A DNA stretch of 64,000 bases from Thermanaerosceptrum fracticalcis (GTDB lineage Bacteria; Bacillota; Peptococcia; DRI-13), in contig NZ_CP045798.1 in NCBI RefSeq assembly GCF_000746025.2, positions 978,501 to 1,042,500 on the forward strand, given 5' to 3'. This document shows, piece after piece, positions 51,905 through 59,991 of this stretch. Made by a program: the position numbers and the translations under genes. The notes beneath the pieces were generated by a model, which saw only the letters and a program-made list of their open reading frames with translations, was not told the origin of the DNA and searched no databases. The first letter of the stretch is position 1, and each line of letters starts with the position of its first letter.

Positions 51905-54685
51905 TTATCCCCCGGAAGTCTTGAACCATTTACGAACCTGTTCAACGACAAAGCCGGTATCTCCTGCATAGTATTTCTGTTGCGGCAGGGAGTTAATAAA
52001 TTTTTTTCCGTAACGTTTTTTGACAATCCTGTTATCCAGAACAACAATCACACCCCAGTCCTCCACAGTTCTGATGAGCCTGCCATAACCCTGTCTAAAT
52101 CTTAATACGGCCTGGGGCAAACTGTAACCATAGAAACCATCTTTGCCTTCGTGGGTCAAAGCCTCAACCCTGGCTTCTACCAGGGGAAGATTGGGCGGGG
52201 CAAAGGGCAGTTTAACCATAATTACGGACGTTAAAGCGGCGCCGGGCAGGTCAATTCCTTCCCAAAAAGCATTGGCTCCAAAAACCACCGCCTGGGGGTT
52301 TACTTTAAGCTCCTCCACGAGCAATGACCTGCTGCCATTGATGCCGTCGGCGAATAATTCTAATCCTGCCTGTTGCAGAGGGTCATGAAGGACATCGAAC
52401 ATTAGGCGCAGCTGCTTATAGGAAGTAAACAAAACAAGGGTTCTGCCGCCCGTGACCAGTAAAATTTTTAGCAAAGCTTCCTGAATGGCTAAGGAATACA
52501 GTTCTTCACTGGTTTTGCCCGGATCGGGTAAGCTGCTGTCCACCAGGAGCAGGGACTGCTCATCATAATAAAATGGCGAAGGTATCTGCAGGGTATCCAC
52601 CAATTCTTCGGGTAAGCCCAGCTGTTCAATGAGAAAGGCAAAACTTCCATCAACGGTTAAGGTGGCAGAAGTAAGGACTGTGCCGGTCTTTGAAATAAAC
52701 AAATGATCATAAAGTTGCTGGGCAACTTTGATAGGGGTAATGTGGAGACGGAGATCTTTAAGGGCATTATCCCTTTCAAACCAGTAAACTTTTTCTTCTC
52801 CTCCGGCAGCAAAGAAATTTTCGATTACCTGAGCCTCCACGACACTTTCGTTGATATGAGCCTTCAAGTGGCGTAAAGGAATTTCCCAGGTGGCATAATC
52901 TAATTCTGCAGCAATGTAATCATAAAGACTTTGCAGTTCCCTTAAGAGCCCTACAATGTTTGAGCGCAGGTTAGCAAAAAGAATATTCAGCGTTTCCCAC
53001 CAGGCAGCGTGTTTAACCCCTTCCTGCACACGGCTTAGTTCAAGGGAAGGATTCTCCTCCAGCACACAAAGAATATCATGAATTTGCATATTTATATTTT
53101 CAGCCAGATGTTGCGCATCTGCCAGGCGGTTCTGGATGTGACCTAAGTCCTGCACTTCCTTGGTTAACAGGGACTGGATAAATGAAAACAAACCAAATTT
53201 GCGGTAATTGTCCTTTTTCAACAGGGCACCTATTCTTTTCTGTAATGCATAAAGAGAAAAAGTTTCAGTGAATTGTTTTGTAGCTTCCTCTTCTAAATGG
53301 TGGGCCTCATCCACCACTAAATACTGATATTTAGGTAAGAGGGCCTCACCTAATTTTAAATCAGATAAGAGCAGGGAATGGTTCACAATTATCAAATCTG
53401 CTTCCAGGGCCTTTTGCTTAGCCCGCTGGTAAAAACACTCCCCGATAAAGGGACAGTTACTTCCCAAACAAATATCTTTGACTGAAGAAACTTGCTGAAA
53501 AAACTCCTTTTCCCAGCCTCTTAAGTTTATAGAATCCCTGTCGCCTGTACCGTTTTCCCTAAGCCAAAGACTAATCCTGGACATCAGAAGTTTTTCCGGC
53601 CAGCTTAAACCATGTACAGCTTCCTTGAATTCTCGCCATTTATGAAGGCACAGGTAGTTGTTTCTCCCTTTTAGAACTGCGGCACTAAAATGAAAAGGCA
53701 GGACTTTTTCTAAAAATTTTATTTCACCACGGGCCAGTTGTTCCTGTAAGGCGATGGTGTGGGTGGCCACTACGATCTTTTCTCCCTGGGAAACAGCCCA
53801 GGCTAAAGCAGGTACGAGATAGGCCAGGGATTTACCAACTCCCGTCCCGGCTTCAACCAGTAGGTGGCGCTCTTGTTCTAATACTTTGGCTACGGCCTTT
53901 AACATTTGGATTTGTGGTGTTCGAGTTTGATAATTGAGTAGCTGCCCGGCAATATATCCTCCCGGTAGAAACATTTCTTCCAGGGCCTTCACACTCCACT
54001 GGAAGGCACGTTTATTTTTTGCCGTACTACTCTTTTCATTTTCTTCTACACAGGCTGTTTCCAACTGTTGTGTAAAATCATAATGCCTTATCTGGTCTTT
54101 GAGGATTTCCTGCAAATACCAGGACAAGCCCTGGGGGTTATCCTGCAGGAAAGAACATATCTCCTGGAGTGCATAAATCGGAAGTTTTTTTAGGGTATCT
54201 GTTAAGGCGTAAAATAATTTTTCCAGAGCCCTGGTATCCGGCAGGGCCCGGTGAGCAGGTTCCTGATTCAACTGATAAGTTCTTACCAGATTTCTTAAGC
54301 TGTACGATGGTGTATGGGGTAAAAGCAGTTTGGCTAATTCCACGGTATCGATGTATAAATTCGGAAGAGGAAATCCTAAGGCTTTTTCCAAAAAGCCGAG
54401 ATCAAAGGCTGCATTATGGGCCACAATTACTTTCTGCCCCAGGAACTCTAACAGGTCCTTTTTGATGTCAGCCATGGTCGGCGCGGTCCTTATCATCTCC
54501 CCGGTTATGCCGGTCAGTCTTGTAATATGCGGTGGTAAAGGCACCTCCGGATTAAGCAAGTGGTGAAATATTTGTTTTTCACCATTTTCATCCATACTGA
54601 GGGCGGCAATTTCAATGATTTTATCCCTTTCAGGCTGCAGGCCTGTAGTTTCCAGGTCTAAAAAAACCCAGTTAAATTGGACCAT
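51905..54685 (-). CDS. dinG: DinG-type helicase with N-terminal 3'-5' exonuclease domain
   Basis: The 926-residue protein joins a DnaQ-like exonuclease to an XPD/DinG superfamily 2 helicase. The exonuclease shows FLDLETTGLQPERDKIIEIA, HNAAFDLGFLE and HRALPDTRALEKL. The helicase has Walker A EAGTGVGKSLAYL, DEAHHLEEE and GRLIRTVEDWGV. A cysteine in NYLCLHKW and C-x4-C-x5-C in DICLGSNCPFIGECF match the spacing of the E. coli DinG iron-sulphur cluster, so a cluster is likely; Bacillus DinG lacks it. The preceding gap is filled by repeats. Confidence 0.93.
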   Translation of the reverse strand: MVQFNWVFLDLETTGLQPERDKIIEIAALSMDENGEKQIFHHLLNPEVPLPPHITRLTGITGEMIRTAPTMADIKKDLLEFLGQKVIVAHNAAFDLGFLEKALGFPLPNLYIDTVELAKLLLPHTPSYSLRNLVRTYQLNQEPAHRALPDTRALEKLFYALTDTLKKLPIYALQEICSFLQDNPQGLSWYLQEILKDQIRHYDFTQQLETACVEENEKSSTAKNKRAFQWSVKALEEMFLPGGYIAGQLLNYQTRTPQIQMLKAVAKVLEQERHLLVEAGTGVGKSLAYLVPALAWAVSQGEKIVVATHTIALQEQLARGEIKFLEKVLPFHFSAAVLKGRNNYLCLHKWREFKEAVHGLSWPEKLLMSRISLWLRENGTGDRDSINLRGWEKEFFQQVSSVKDICLGSNCPFIGECFYQRAKQKALEADLIIVNHSLLLSDLKLGEALLPKYQYLVVDEAHHLEEEATKQFTETFSLYALQKRIGALLKKDNYRKFGLFSFIQSLLTKEVQDLGHIQNRLADAQHLAENINMQIHDILCVLEENPSLELSRVQEGVKHAAWWETLNILFANLRSNIVGLLRELQSLYDYIAAELDYATWEIPLRHLKAHINESVVEAQVIENFFAAGGEEKVYWFERDNALKDLRLHITPIKVAQQLYDHLFISKTGTVLTSATLTVDGSFAFLIEQLGLPEELVDTLQIPSPFYYDEQSLLLVDSSLPDPGKTSEELYSLAIQEALLKILLVTGGRTLVLFTSYKQLRLMFDVLHDPLQQAGLELFADGINGSRSLLVEELKVNPQAVVFGANAFWEGIDLPGAALTSVIMVKLPFAPPNLPLVEARVEALTHEGKDGFYGYSLPQAVLRFRQGYGRLIRTVEDWGVIVVLDNRIVKKRYGKKFINSLPQQKYYAGDTGFVVEQVRKWFKTSGG

Positions 54686-54698
54686 AAAACCTCCTCTA

Positions 54699-54833
54699 TT
54701 GGGGACATTCCTGTCTCAAAAGAAGTAATTGGGGACATTCCCTTCCCTTTTACCGCTTTCCGTTTTCCGACTTCCGAAGTCCGACAAAAATCACCAATAA
54801 CTAGTAACTCCTAAGATAAGCAGGTGTGTCCCC
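54699..54833 (-). repeat. Dispersed repeat element between ahcY and dinG with nested GGAAGTCGG repeat
   Basis: Read on the minus strand it opens GGGGACACACCTGC (54833-54820) and closes GAGACAGGAATGTCCCCA (54717-54700), the same head and tail as the 58-bp units. A longer middle includes CGGACTTCGGAAGTCGGAAAA (54781-54761 region) and a second GGAATGTCCCC. It lies directly before the dinG ribosome site. Confidence 0.75.
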
Positions 54834-54840
54834 TCTCCTC

Positions 54841-56094
54841 TTACATCGCCCAGTCATTGAGATATTGCTTTTGTTCCGGTGTTAGTTCATCGATCTGGCG
54901 GCCCAGGGCTTCTAAGCGGAGCCTGGCCACGCCCTGATCAATCTCAGTGGGAACAGGGATGACTCCCGGGCGCAGCTGCTCCCGGTTCTTTTCTAGATAG
55001 GCCAGCGACAAGGCCTGAATGCCAAAAGACAAATCCATTATTTCCACAGGGTGCCCGTTTCCGGAGGCCAAATTGACCAGCCTGCCTTCGGCCAGCAAGA
55101 AGAGTTTTCGTCCGTCCTGTAAAACAAATTCTTCTACGTTAGGCTTGACCGTTCTAACCGACACAGCCAGTTCTTTTAAATCGGGTTTACTGATCTCTAC
55201 ATCAAAATGGCCAGCATTGGCCAATATTGCGCCGTCAGCCATCACGCTGAAGTGTTCTTTGCGGATCACAGCCTTGTTGCCGGTTACGGTAATAAAGAAG
55301 TCACCAAGGGCAGCCGCCTTCTGCATGGGCAGTACTTCAAAACCGTCCAAGATAGCCTCATTGGCTTTGATAGGGTCTATTTCCGTGACGATTACCCGGG
55401 CCCCCAAACCTTTGGCCCGTAAGGCCACGCCTTTACCGCACCAGCCGTAGCCTACCACTACCACATTCTTCCCTGCCACTACTAAGTTGGTGGTGTTTGT
55501 TATGGCATCCCAAACCGATTGTCCGGTACCATAACGGTTATCGAATAAATATTTCATATAAGCATCGTTGACGGCGACAACGGGTATTTTTAAGACTCCA
55601 GTCTTTTCCATGCTGCGCAGTCTGATCAGACCTGTAGTGGTTTCCTCACAGCTCCCGGTGACAGCGGGAATTAAATGCTGATATTCCCCATGAAGCAGTG
55701 AAACAAGGTCCCCCCCGTCGTCAATGATTAAGTTGGGTTCTGTCTCCAGGGCAAGTTTCAGGTGCTGGTGATATTCGGCATCAGTAGCCCCATGCCAGGC
55801 ATAAGCCCGGATGCCGTTTTGTACCAGGGCTGCCACTACATCGTCCTGGGTGGACAAAGGGTTGGAGGCTACTACGGTAACTTCGGCACCTCCTGCCTTT
55901 ATCACTTGCGCAAGATAACCTGTTTTTGCTTCCAGATGCAGGCAAATAACCACTTTTTTCCCGGCGAAGGGTTGTTCGGCGCTGAACTTGTCTTTAATCT
56001 GGTTAAGTATAGGCATAAATTTTTGCACCCAACTGAGCTTTTGCTCTCCTTTAGGGGCAAGATTGATGTCGCGAATCTGCGATTCTTTAAGCAT
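54841..56094 (-). CDS. ahcY: AhcY, S-adenosylhomocysteine hydrolase
   Basis: AhcY splits S-adenosylhomocysteine to adenosine and homocysteine with bound NAD. The 417-residue protein has EAKTGYLAQVI, IIDDGGDLVSLLH and GSCEETTTGLIRL. The NAD-binding VVVGYGWCGKGVALRAKGLGARV and the catalytic region NDAYMKYLFDNRYGTGQS with essential Lys and Asp follow. It is the short type, lacking the C-terminal extension of eukaryotic enzymes. It overlaps the DUF2889 gene by eight bases. Confidence 0.96.
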   Translation of the reverse strand: MLKESQIRDINLAPKGEQKLSWVQKFMPILNQIKDKFSAEQPFAGKKVVICLHLEAKTGYLAQVIKAGGAEVTVVASNPLSTQDDVVAALVQNGIRAYAWHGATDAEYHQHLKLALETEPNLIIDDGGDLVSLLHGEYQHLIPAVTGSCEETTTGLIRLRSMEKTGVLKIPVVAVNDAYMKYLFDNRYGTGQSVWDAITNTTNLVVAGKNVVVVGYGWCGKGVALRAKGLGARVIVTEIDPIKANEAILDGFEVLPMQKAAALGDFFITVTGNKAVIRKEHFSVMADGAILANAGHFDVEISKPDLKELAVSVRTVKPNVEEFVLQDGRKLFLLAEGRLVNLASGNGHPVEIMDLSFGIQALSLAYLEKNREQLRPGVIPVPTEIDQGVARLRLEALGRQIDELTPEQKQYLNDWAM

Positions 56095-56572
56095 TTAAGT
56101 CGCCCTCCTGTTCTTCCCTGTTCCGGGAATAATAATAGCAGGTATCTTTTAATTCCTGATTAAAAATATGTACTCTCTCTTCCGGACTGTAATGATGATG
56201 GACCCAACTGTATTTCCCTTGTTTGATCACTTTCACCATATCTAAAAATAAATCGGCCAAATGATAACAGCCCTGGGGACCACCCAGTTTTTGCTGAACA
56301 ATTTTTGTTATGCCCGACTTAATGGGGATACCGTTTAAGCTTTGGATACGTTTTTCTACGTCTTTACATAGTGTGTGCGGAGTACGAACCATCCATGCTT
56401 TTACATCTATGATCGTTAAATCCGCCAGACTGGCTTTGGCTTCAAGCACCATTTCATGTGCTGTATCGGTTAGACTCACCTGTGCCCACAATTCGTCACC
56501 CACTAGTTTGACACTGTAATTTTTCGCCCTGTTAAAAAGGTACACTTGCTTTCTCTCCTTCGTCTTTTTCAC
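56087..56572 (-). CDS. DUF2889-type protein
   Basis: The 161-residue protein has the DUF2889 pattern VSLTDTAHEMVLEAKASLADLTIIDVKAWMVRTPHTLC and GIPIKSGITKIVQQKLGGPQGCYHLADLFLDMV. Members have no established function. It is coupled to ahcY by an eight-base overlap, which may link it to methyl-group metabolism, by context only. No membrane segment is present. The C-terminus is acidic. Confidence 0.85.
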   Translation of the reverse strand: MKKTKERKQVYLFNRAKNYSVKLVGDELWAQVSLTDTAHEMVLEAKASLADLTIIDVKAWMVRTPHTLCKDVEKRIQSLNGIPIKSGITKIVQQKLGGPQGCYHLADLFLDMVKVIKQGKYSWVHHHYSPEERVHIFNQELKDTCYYYSRNREEQEGDLNA

Positions 56573-56709
56573 TTTTCCATTTTAGCAAACATCATAGCGA
56601 ATGCCTATTATTTTTTCTGCCAGCCTAAAAGTGTTTCTCAGTGGTTAGAATACAACTTGCCTTGTATTTCACCGGAATCTGTGCCAGAATATGTGTGGAG
56701 GTGAGAAAC

Positions 56710-57030
56710 CTGGACATATCGGAAATGCAGTTGGAGGTAGACCGCTGGATAAGGCAATTCGCCGAAGGCTATTGGCAGCCTTCCTCCATGACTTTACGTC
56801 TAATGGAAGAAGTGGGTGAACTGGCCCGGGAGGTCAACCATTTATATGGCGAAAAACCAAAAAAACCTGAGGAGCCCGAAACTGATTTAGAACTAGAACT
56901 GGGCGATATCTTATTTATTATCTTGTGTTTTGCCAATGCCCAGGGTTTAGACTTAAACCGGTCTTTTACCCGGGTAATGCAAAAATACTATGAAAGGGAT
57001 TCCCATAGATGGACCCGTCTAAATCCTTGA
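56710..57030 (+). CDS. mazG: MazG-family nucleotide pyrophosphohydrolase
   Basis: The product of about 107 residues is a single MazG domain. Its metal ligands lie in LMEEVGELAREVNHLYG (E-x-x-E) and LELELGDILFIILCFANAQG (E-x-x-D). It cleaves nucleoside triphosphates to monophosphates in house-cleaning. GGAGGTGA is ideally placed before CTG at 56710; ATG at 56725 is the next ordinary start, and ATG at 56641 lacks a ribosome site. It is divergent from the DUF2889 gene. Confidence 0.88.
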   Translation: MDISEMQLEVDRWIRQFAEGYWQPSSMTLRLMEEVGELAREVNHLYGEKPKKPEEPETDLELELGDILFIILCFANAQGLDLNRSFTRVMQKYYERDSHRWTRLNP

Positions 57031-57037
57031 TTTACCT

Positions 57038-57066
57038 TTGACAATTCTTCTTTTATGGTATATACT
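57038..57066 (+). promoter_or_regulatory. Sigma-A promoter of tRNA-Arg
   Basis: TTGACA (57038-57043) and TATACT (57061-57066) have a 17-base spacer. They stand 27 bases before the tRNA and beyond the mazG stop. Confidence 0.88.
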
Positions 57067-57093
57067 CAATAATGTTATTTTTTCTCCCACTAG

Positions 57094-57168
57094 GCGCCCG
57101 TAGCTCAGTGGATAGAGCGCTGGCCTCCGGAGCCAGGTGCGTAGGTTCGATTCCTACCGGGCGTACCA
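57094..57168 (+). tRNA. tRNA-Arg (anticodon CCG)
   Basis: A 75-base cloverleaf has acceptor GCGCCCG pairing CGGGCGT, D arm GCTCAGTGGATAGAGC and the anticodon arm CTGGC-CTCCGGA-GCCAG (anticodon CCG). The T arm is TAGGTTCGATTCCTA, and CCA is encoded. It decodes CGG arginine codons. It stands alone with its own promoter and terminator. Confidence 0.96.
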
Positions 57169-57393
57169 CTACTACTATAAAGGTAATGCGACTTCGCCGC
57201 TTCGACATCCGATATCAGATATCCGAACAGTTGATTTTTACCGAACAAAAAACTCCTGAGATCTCAGGAGTTTTTTTGTTGAAGAAAAATATTAATAAAA
57301 AGACTTGCTATAAAAATTGGAAAATCGGTAATGCCACAGGCACAAGTCTCGCTATGTCGGAAGTCGGAAAGCGGTAATCGGATAACGTCGTTT
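57169..57393. other. Gap after tRNA-Arg with terminator and GGAAGTCGG repeat copies
   Basis: A strong terminator lies at 57247-57278. CCGATATCAGATATCCG (57209-57225) is a short palindrome. The string TGTCGGAAGTCGGAAAGCGGTAA lies at 57356-57378; its reverse complement pattern also occurs in the ahcY-dinG gap at 54751-54786. An open frame through the tRNA is not coding. Confidence 0.6.
57247..57278 (+). terminator. Terminator after tRNA-Arg
   Basis: AAAAAACTCCTGAG pairs perfectly with CTCAGGAGTTTTTT, followed by TTG. It is symmetrical and may act in both directions, but lies about 80 bases after the tRNA. Confidence 0.88.
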
Positions 57394-57855
57394 TCATTTC
57401 AAGCCAGGGAAATCGTGCTGCCTTAGAGCTTCATAAACCATAACAGCAACAGAATTGCTAAGGTTTAAAGAACGGGCGTCTTCCCGCATGGGCAAGCGGA
57501 AACACTTGTCCGGATATTTGTGTAATAAACTCTCCGGTAAACCTTTGGTCTCTTTGCCGAAAACTAAGTAGGCGCCTGGTGGGTAATATATCTTTGTATA
57601 GCATTGCGCACCCTTGGTAGTGGCTAAAAAGTATAGCTCAGGATTAGTTTTCACAAGGAATTCATCCAGGCTTTTATAGATGTGTACATCTAAAAGATGC
57701 CAGTAATCCAAACCCGCTCGTTTTAAATGTTTGTCATCAATGGAAAAACCCAAAGGCTCTACAAGATGCAGGCTGCAGCCTGTAACCGCACATGTTCGGG
57801 CTATATTCCCCGTATTGGCAGGAATTTCCGGTTCAACCAGGACAATGTTAAACAA
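57394..57855 (-). CDS. trmL: TrmL (YibK/CspR), tRNA 2'-O-methyltransferase for wobble base 34
   Basis: TrmL methylates the 2'-O of C34/U34 in leucine tRNAs. The 153-residue SPOUT enzyme has PEIPANTGNIARTCAVTG, LVFGKETKGLPESLL and LNLSNSVAVMVYEALRQ. These motifs form the SAM-binding trefoil knot. Length is typical. It follows the YkgJ-like gene by two bases. Confidence 0.95.
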   Translation of the reverse strand: MFNIVLVEPEIPANTGNIARTCAVTGCSLHLVEPLGFSIDDKHLKRAGLDYWHLLDVHIYKSLDEFLVKTNPELYFLATTKGAQCYTKIYYPPGAYLVFGKETKGLPESLLHKYPDKCFRLPMREDARSLNLSNSVAVMVYEALRQHDFPGLK

Positions 57856-57857
57856 AA

Positions 57858-58529
57858 CTACTCACCTTTCTCATACAGCTCGTTCCACAAACTTGACGGG
57901 ACAATATCCTTTAAATAGACCTGTTGGGGAGTTATTTTACCGGTCCAGGCATTTTCTGACCAGTCTTCTTCGTTTATTTCCGGGTCCCAGGCTTCGTGAA
58001 TCACTAACCCATCTTTTACAGATGACCTGAACCACAACCGTACTAACTCGTCCTCTCCCGTATTGACAATGGTATCCCTTAATTTTCTCGCTCTAGGGGC
58101 AAGAGGCGTACAGATATAGGTCCTGCAGACCAGAGGACGTTCATTGTAGTTTAAACAGCGGCGGGTCTCCCTGTTTAAAAAGATACACTTCTCGTCACTC
58201 TGCCTGGCCAGAGTAATATCCACCACAGGGCCCGAAACACAAACATTAGTAAACCTCTTGAAAAATTCCCCCAAAGGCAGCCCGGGGGCTAGGCCCTTTT
58301 GTAGTACCAATACATCTAAACTGGTAAGGGGGACTCGTTCCTGGCAGCAGACATCACAGCCCTCGCATTTTCCAGTCTCCGCCCGTACTCTCTGGTACGT
58401 GCCCCTCTCAATATATTCTTCTAAAGCCGAAAGATAATCTGCCAGGGTGGCCTCTTCCGAATGTATAACCACATCTATTCCCGTTTTTCCTTCTATGTTA
58501 ATGGGTACAAATTCTACACAGGGGTTCAT
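57858..58529 (-). CDS. YkgJ-type cysteine cluster protein
   Basis: The 223-residue protein carries the YkgJ pattern of metal-binding cysteines: CEGCDVCC, then C in KCIFLNRETRRCLNYNERPLVCRTYICTP. Such proteins bind iron-sulphur or zinc; the biochemical role is unclear. It overlaps the MFS gene by four bases and is followed closely by trmL. The C-terminal region is acidic without recognised domains. Confidence 0.85.
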   Translation of the reverse strand: MNPCVEFVPINIEGKTGIDVVIHSEEATLADYLSALEEYIERGTYQRVRAETGKCEGCDVCCQERVPLTSLDVLVLQKGLAPGLPLGEFFKRFTNVCVSGPVVDITLARQSDEKCIFLNRETRRCLNYNERPLVCRTYICTPLAPRARKLRDTIVNTGEDELVRLWFRSSVKDGLVIHEAWDPEINEEDWSENAWTGKITPQQVYLKDIVPSSLWNELYEKGE

Positions 58530-59698
58530 AATAATACCCCTTCTTCTTTCTTTACTGCTGAGGTTTCCGATAGCTTTAGGAAACCAGTTAAAATGAGGGC
58601 TGGTATGAGAAGAAGAGCTGTCATTAAAAGAGCAGGTATGTACCCCATTTTATCAGCTAACATTCCGGTGAGAGAAGTGCCTATCCCGCCCAGGCCGAAG
58701 GCAAAGCCCATGGTCATACCTGAGGCTAACCCTGCCCGTTCCGGTAATAGTTCTTGGCCAATAACCACTGTGACGGGCCCTGTACCATGGATGATGAGGC
58801 CCAATATCACCAGAACCCAGTTACGTAAAGGGGGGCTGACGTAAAAATAAAGTGGCAGGACCACAAGCGTCAATAAGAAATAGACCGCAAGTGTTTTCTT
58901 TTTGCCTAACAGAGGGCAGATATAACCACAAAGAAAACCTCCCAATGTCCCGGCCAGTAAATAGTAAGTAAGAACCAACCCGGCCTGCTTTTCATCTGTT
59001 CCCTGAGCCACCAGCCAAAGGGGAATGAATGTGGTTGTAGCCGTTACGAGCCAGGAACGTAAACCCACAATGCCGCTCAGCATCCACAACGAACGGTAAT
59101 TCCTGCCATCATTGGCACAGTAAACCGGCTCTTCATATATTTTTTCGGATTCGGATTTAGGTATAAGACGGAGCAACATAATCCAGATAAGTCCCGGAAT
59201 GACCAGATATACAAGGCCGTTTAAACCCCATTTGGCCACAATAAGTGCAGTGATGGCCGGTGCAAAAGCGAAGCCGAAATTGCCACCCGCACTGTACACA
59301 GACATTTTGATGGCTTTGTGTGAATTTGCCCCCTCTACGGCTTTAGTAGCGCCTAAGGGGTGATATAAGGCTGAGCCTAATCCTCCCAAAGCCACCAAAA
59401 AGAGAAACAGAGGATAATTTTGCACATAAGCCAGCAGGCTCATGGGTATGGCAATAGCCGCTAAGGCCAGACCTAATGACCAGTTCCACTTTGCTTTGTC
59501 AATGAGATAGCCAAATACGGGCTGCAGGAAATTGGCTGTTATAGTTTGTACCGTTACAGCCAGGGCTAGTTGGGTGTTATTTAAGCCCCATAATATGCCT
59601 ATAAAAGGCAACAAAGGAGGTAACATATTTACATAGAAATCTACCCAAAAATGTCCTCCCGAAACTAAAAGGGTCCCGCCCCATTTTGTCTGCAGCAA
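58526..59698 (-). CDS. MFS transporter, fosmidomycin-resistance (Fsr)-like
   Basis: The product of about 390 residues has 12 membrane helices. The N-terminal pattern GGHFWVDFYVNMLPPLLPF and TITANFLQPVFGYLIDK resemble Fsr-type major facilitator exporters. Substrate is unknown. The TTG at 59698, after AAGGGGATGAGAAG, is chosen. An ATG at 59878 would add a charged 60-residue part that overlaps the preceding gene's terminator and is unlikely. It overlaps the YkgJ-like gene. Confidence 0.88.
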   Translation of the reverse strand: MLQTKWGGTLLVSGGHFWVDFYVNMLPPLLPFIGILWGLNNTQLALAVTVQTITANFLQPVFGYLIDKAKWNWSLGLALAAIAIPMSLLAYVQNYPLFLFLVALGGLGSALYHPLGATKAVEGANSHKAIKMSVYSAGGNFGFAFAPAITALIVAKWGLNGLVYLVIPGLIWIMLLRLIPKSESEKIYEEPVYCANDGRNYRSLWMLSGIVGLRSWLVTATTTFIPLWLVAQGTDEKQAGLVLTYYLLAGTLGGFLCGYICPLLGKKKTLAVYFLLTLVVLPLYFYVSPPLRNWVLVILGLIIHGTGPVTVVIGQELLPERAGLASGMTMGFAFGLGGIGTSLTGMLADKMGYIPALLMTALLLIPALILTGFLKLSETSAVKKEEGVLL

Positions 59699-59785
59699 TG
59701 TCTTCTCATCCCCTTGTCCAATAATCTTGCACAGATAATTATATACGCAGCACAGGAAGTTGAGCAACAAATATTGGTTACTAAC

Positions 59786-59823
59786 GACAAAAATCAAAGT
59801 GGTTTTTTCAACCACCTTGATTC
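59786..59823 (-). terminator. Terminator after the solute-binding lipoprotein
   Basis: On the minus strand AATCAAGGTGGTT pairs with AACCACTTTGATT (one mismatch), followed by TTTTG. The stop codon of the poly-G-corrected frame (59808-59810) lies inside this hairpin. Confidence 0.8.
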
Positions 59824-59991
59824 TGGCCCGATCCTCCCTGCTGCTGACCTTCTCTTTCTTTTTTACCTTCCTCTTCACCCTTTATTTCTATACTTTCCAC
59901 TTCCCCGGTGATATTCATCTGGAATTCCTGCCCATCTTTGGTTTTTATCTTGACTACAGTCTTTTTACCTTTTTGGCCTTGTCCTTGTTGA

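Noticed and set aside
56095-56640. S-adenosylhomocysteine riboswitch controlling ahcY
   Set aside because: ahcY overlaps the upstream DUF2889 gene, and no conserved riboswitch core is visible before that gene.
57072-57377. 101-codon plus-strand frame
   Set aside because: It runs through the tRNA-Arg gene and its terminator.
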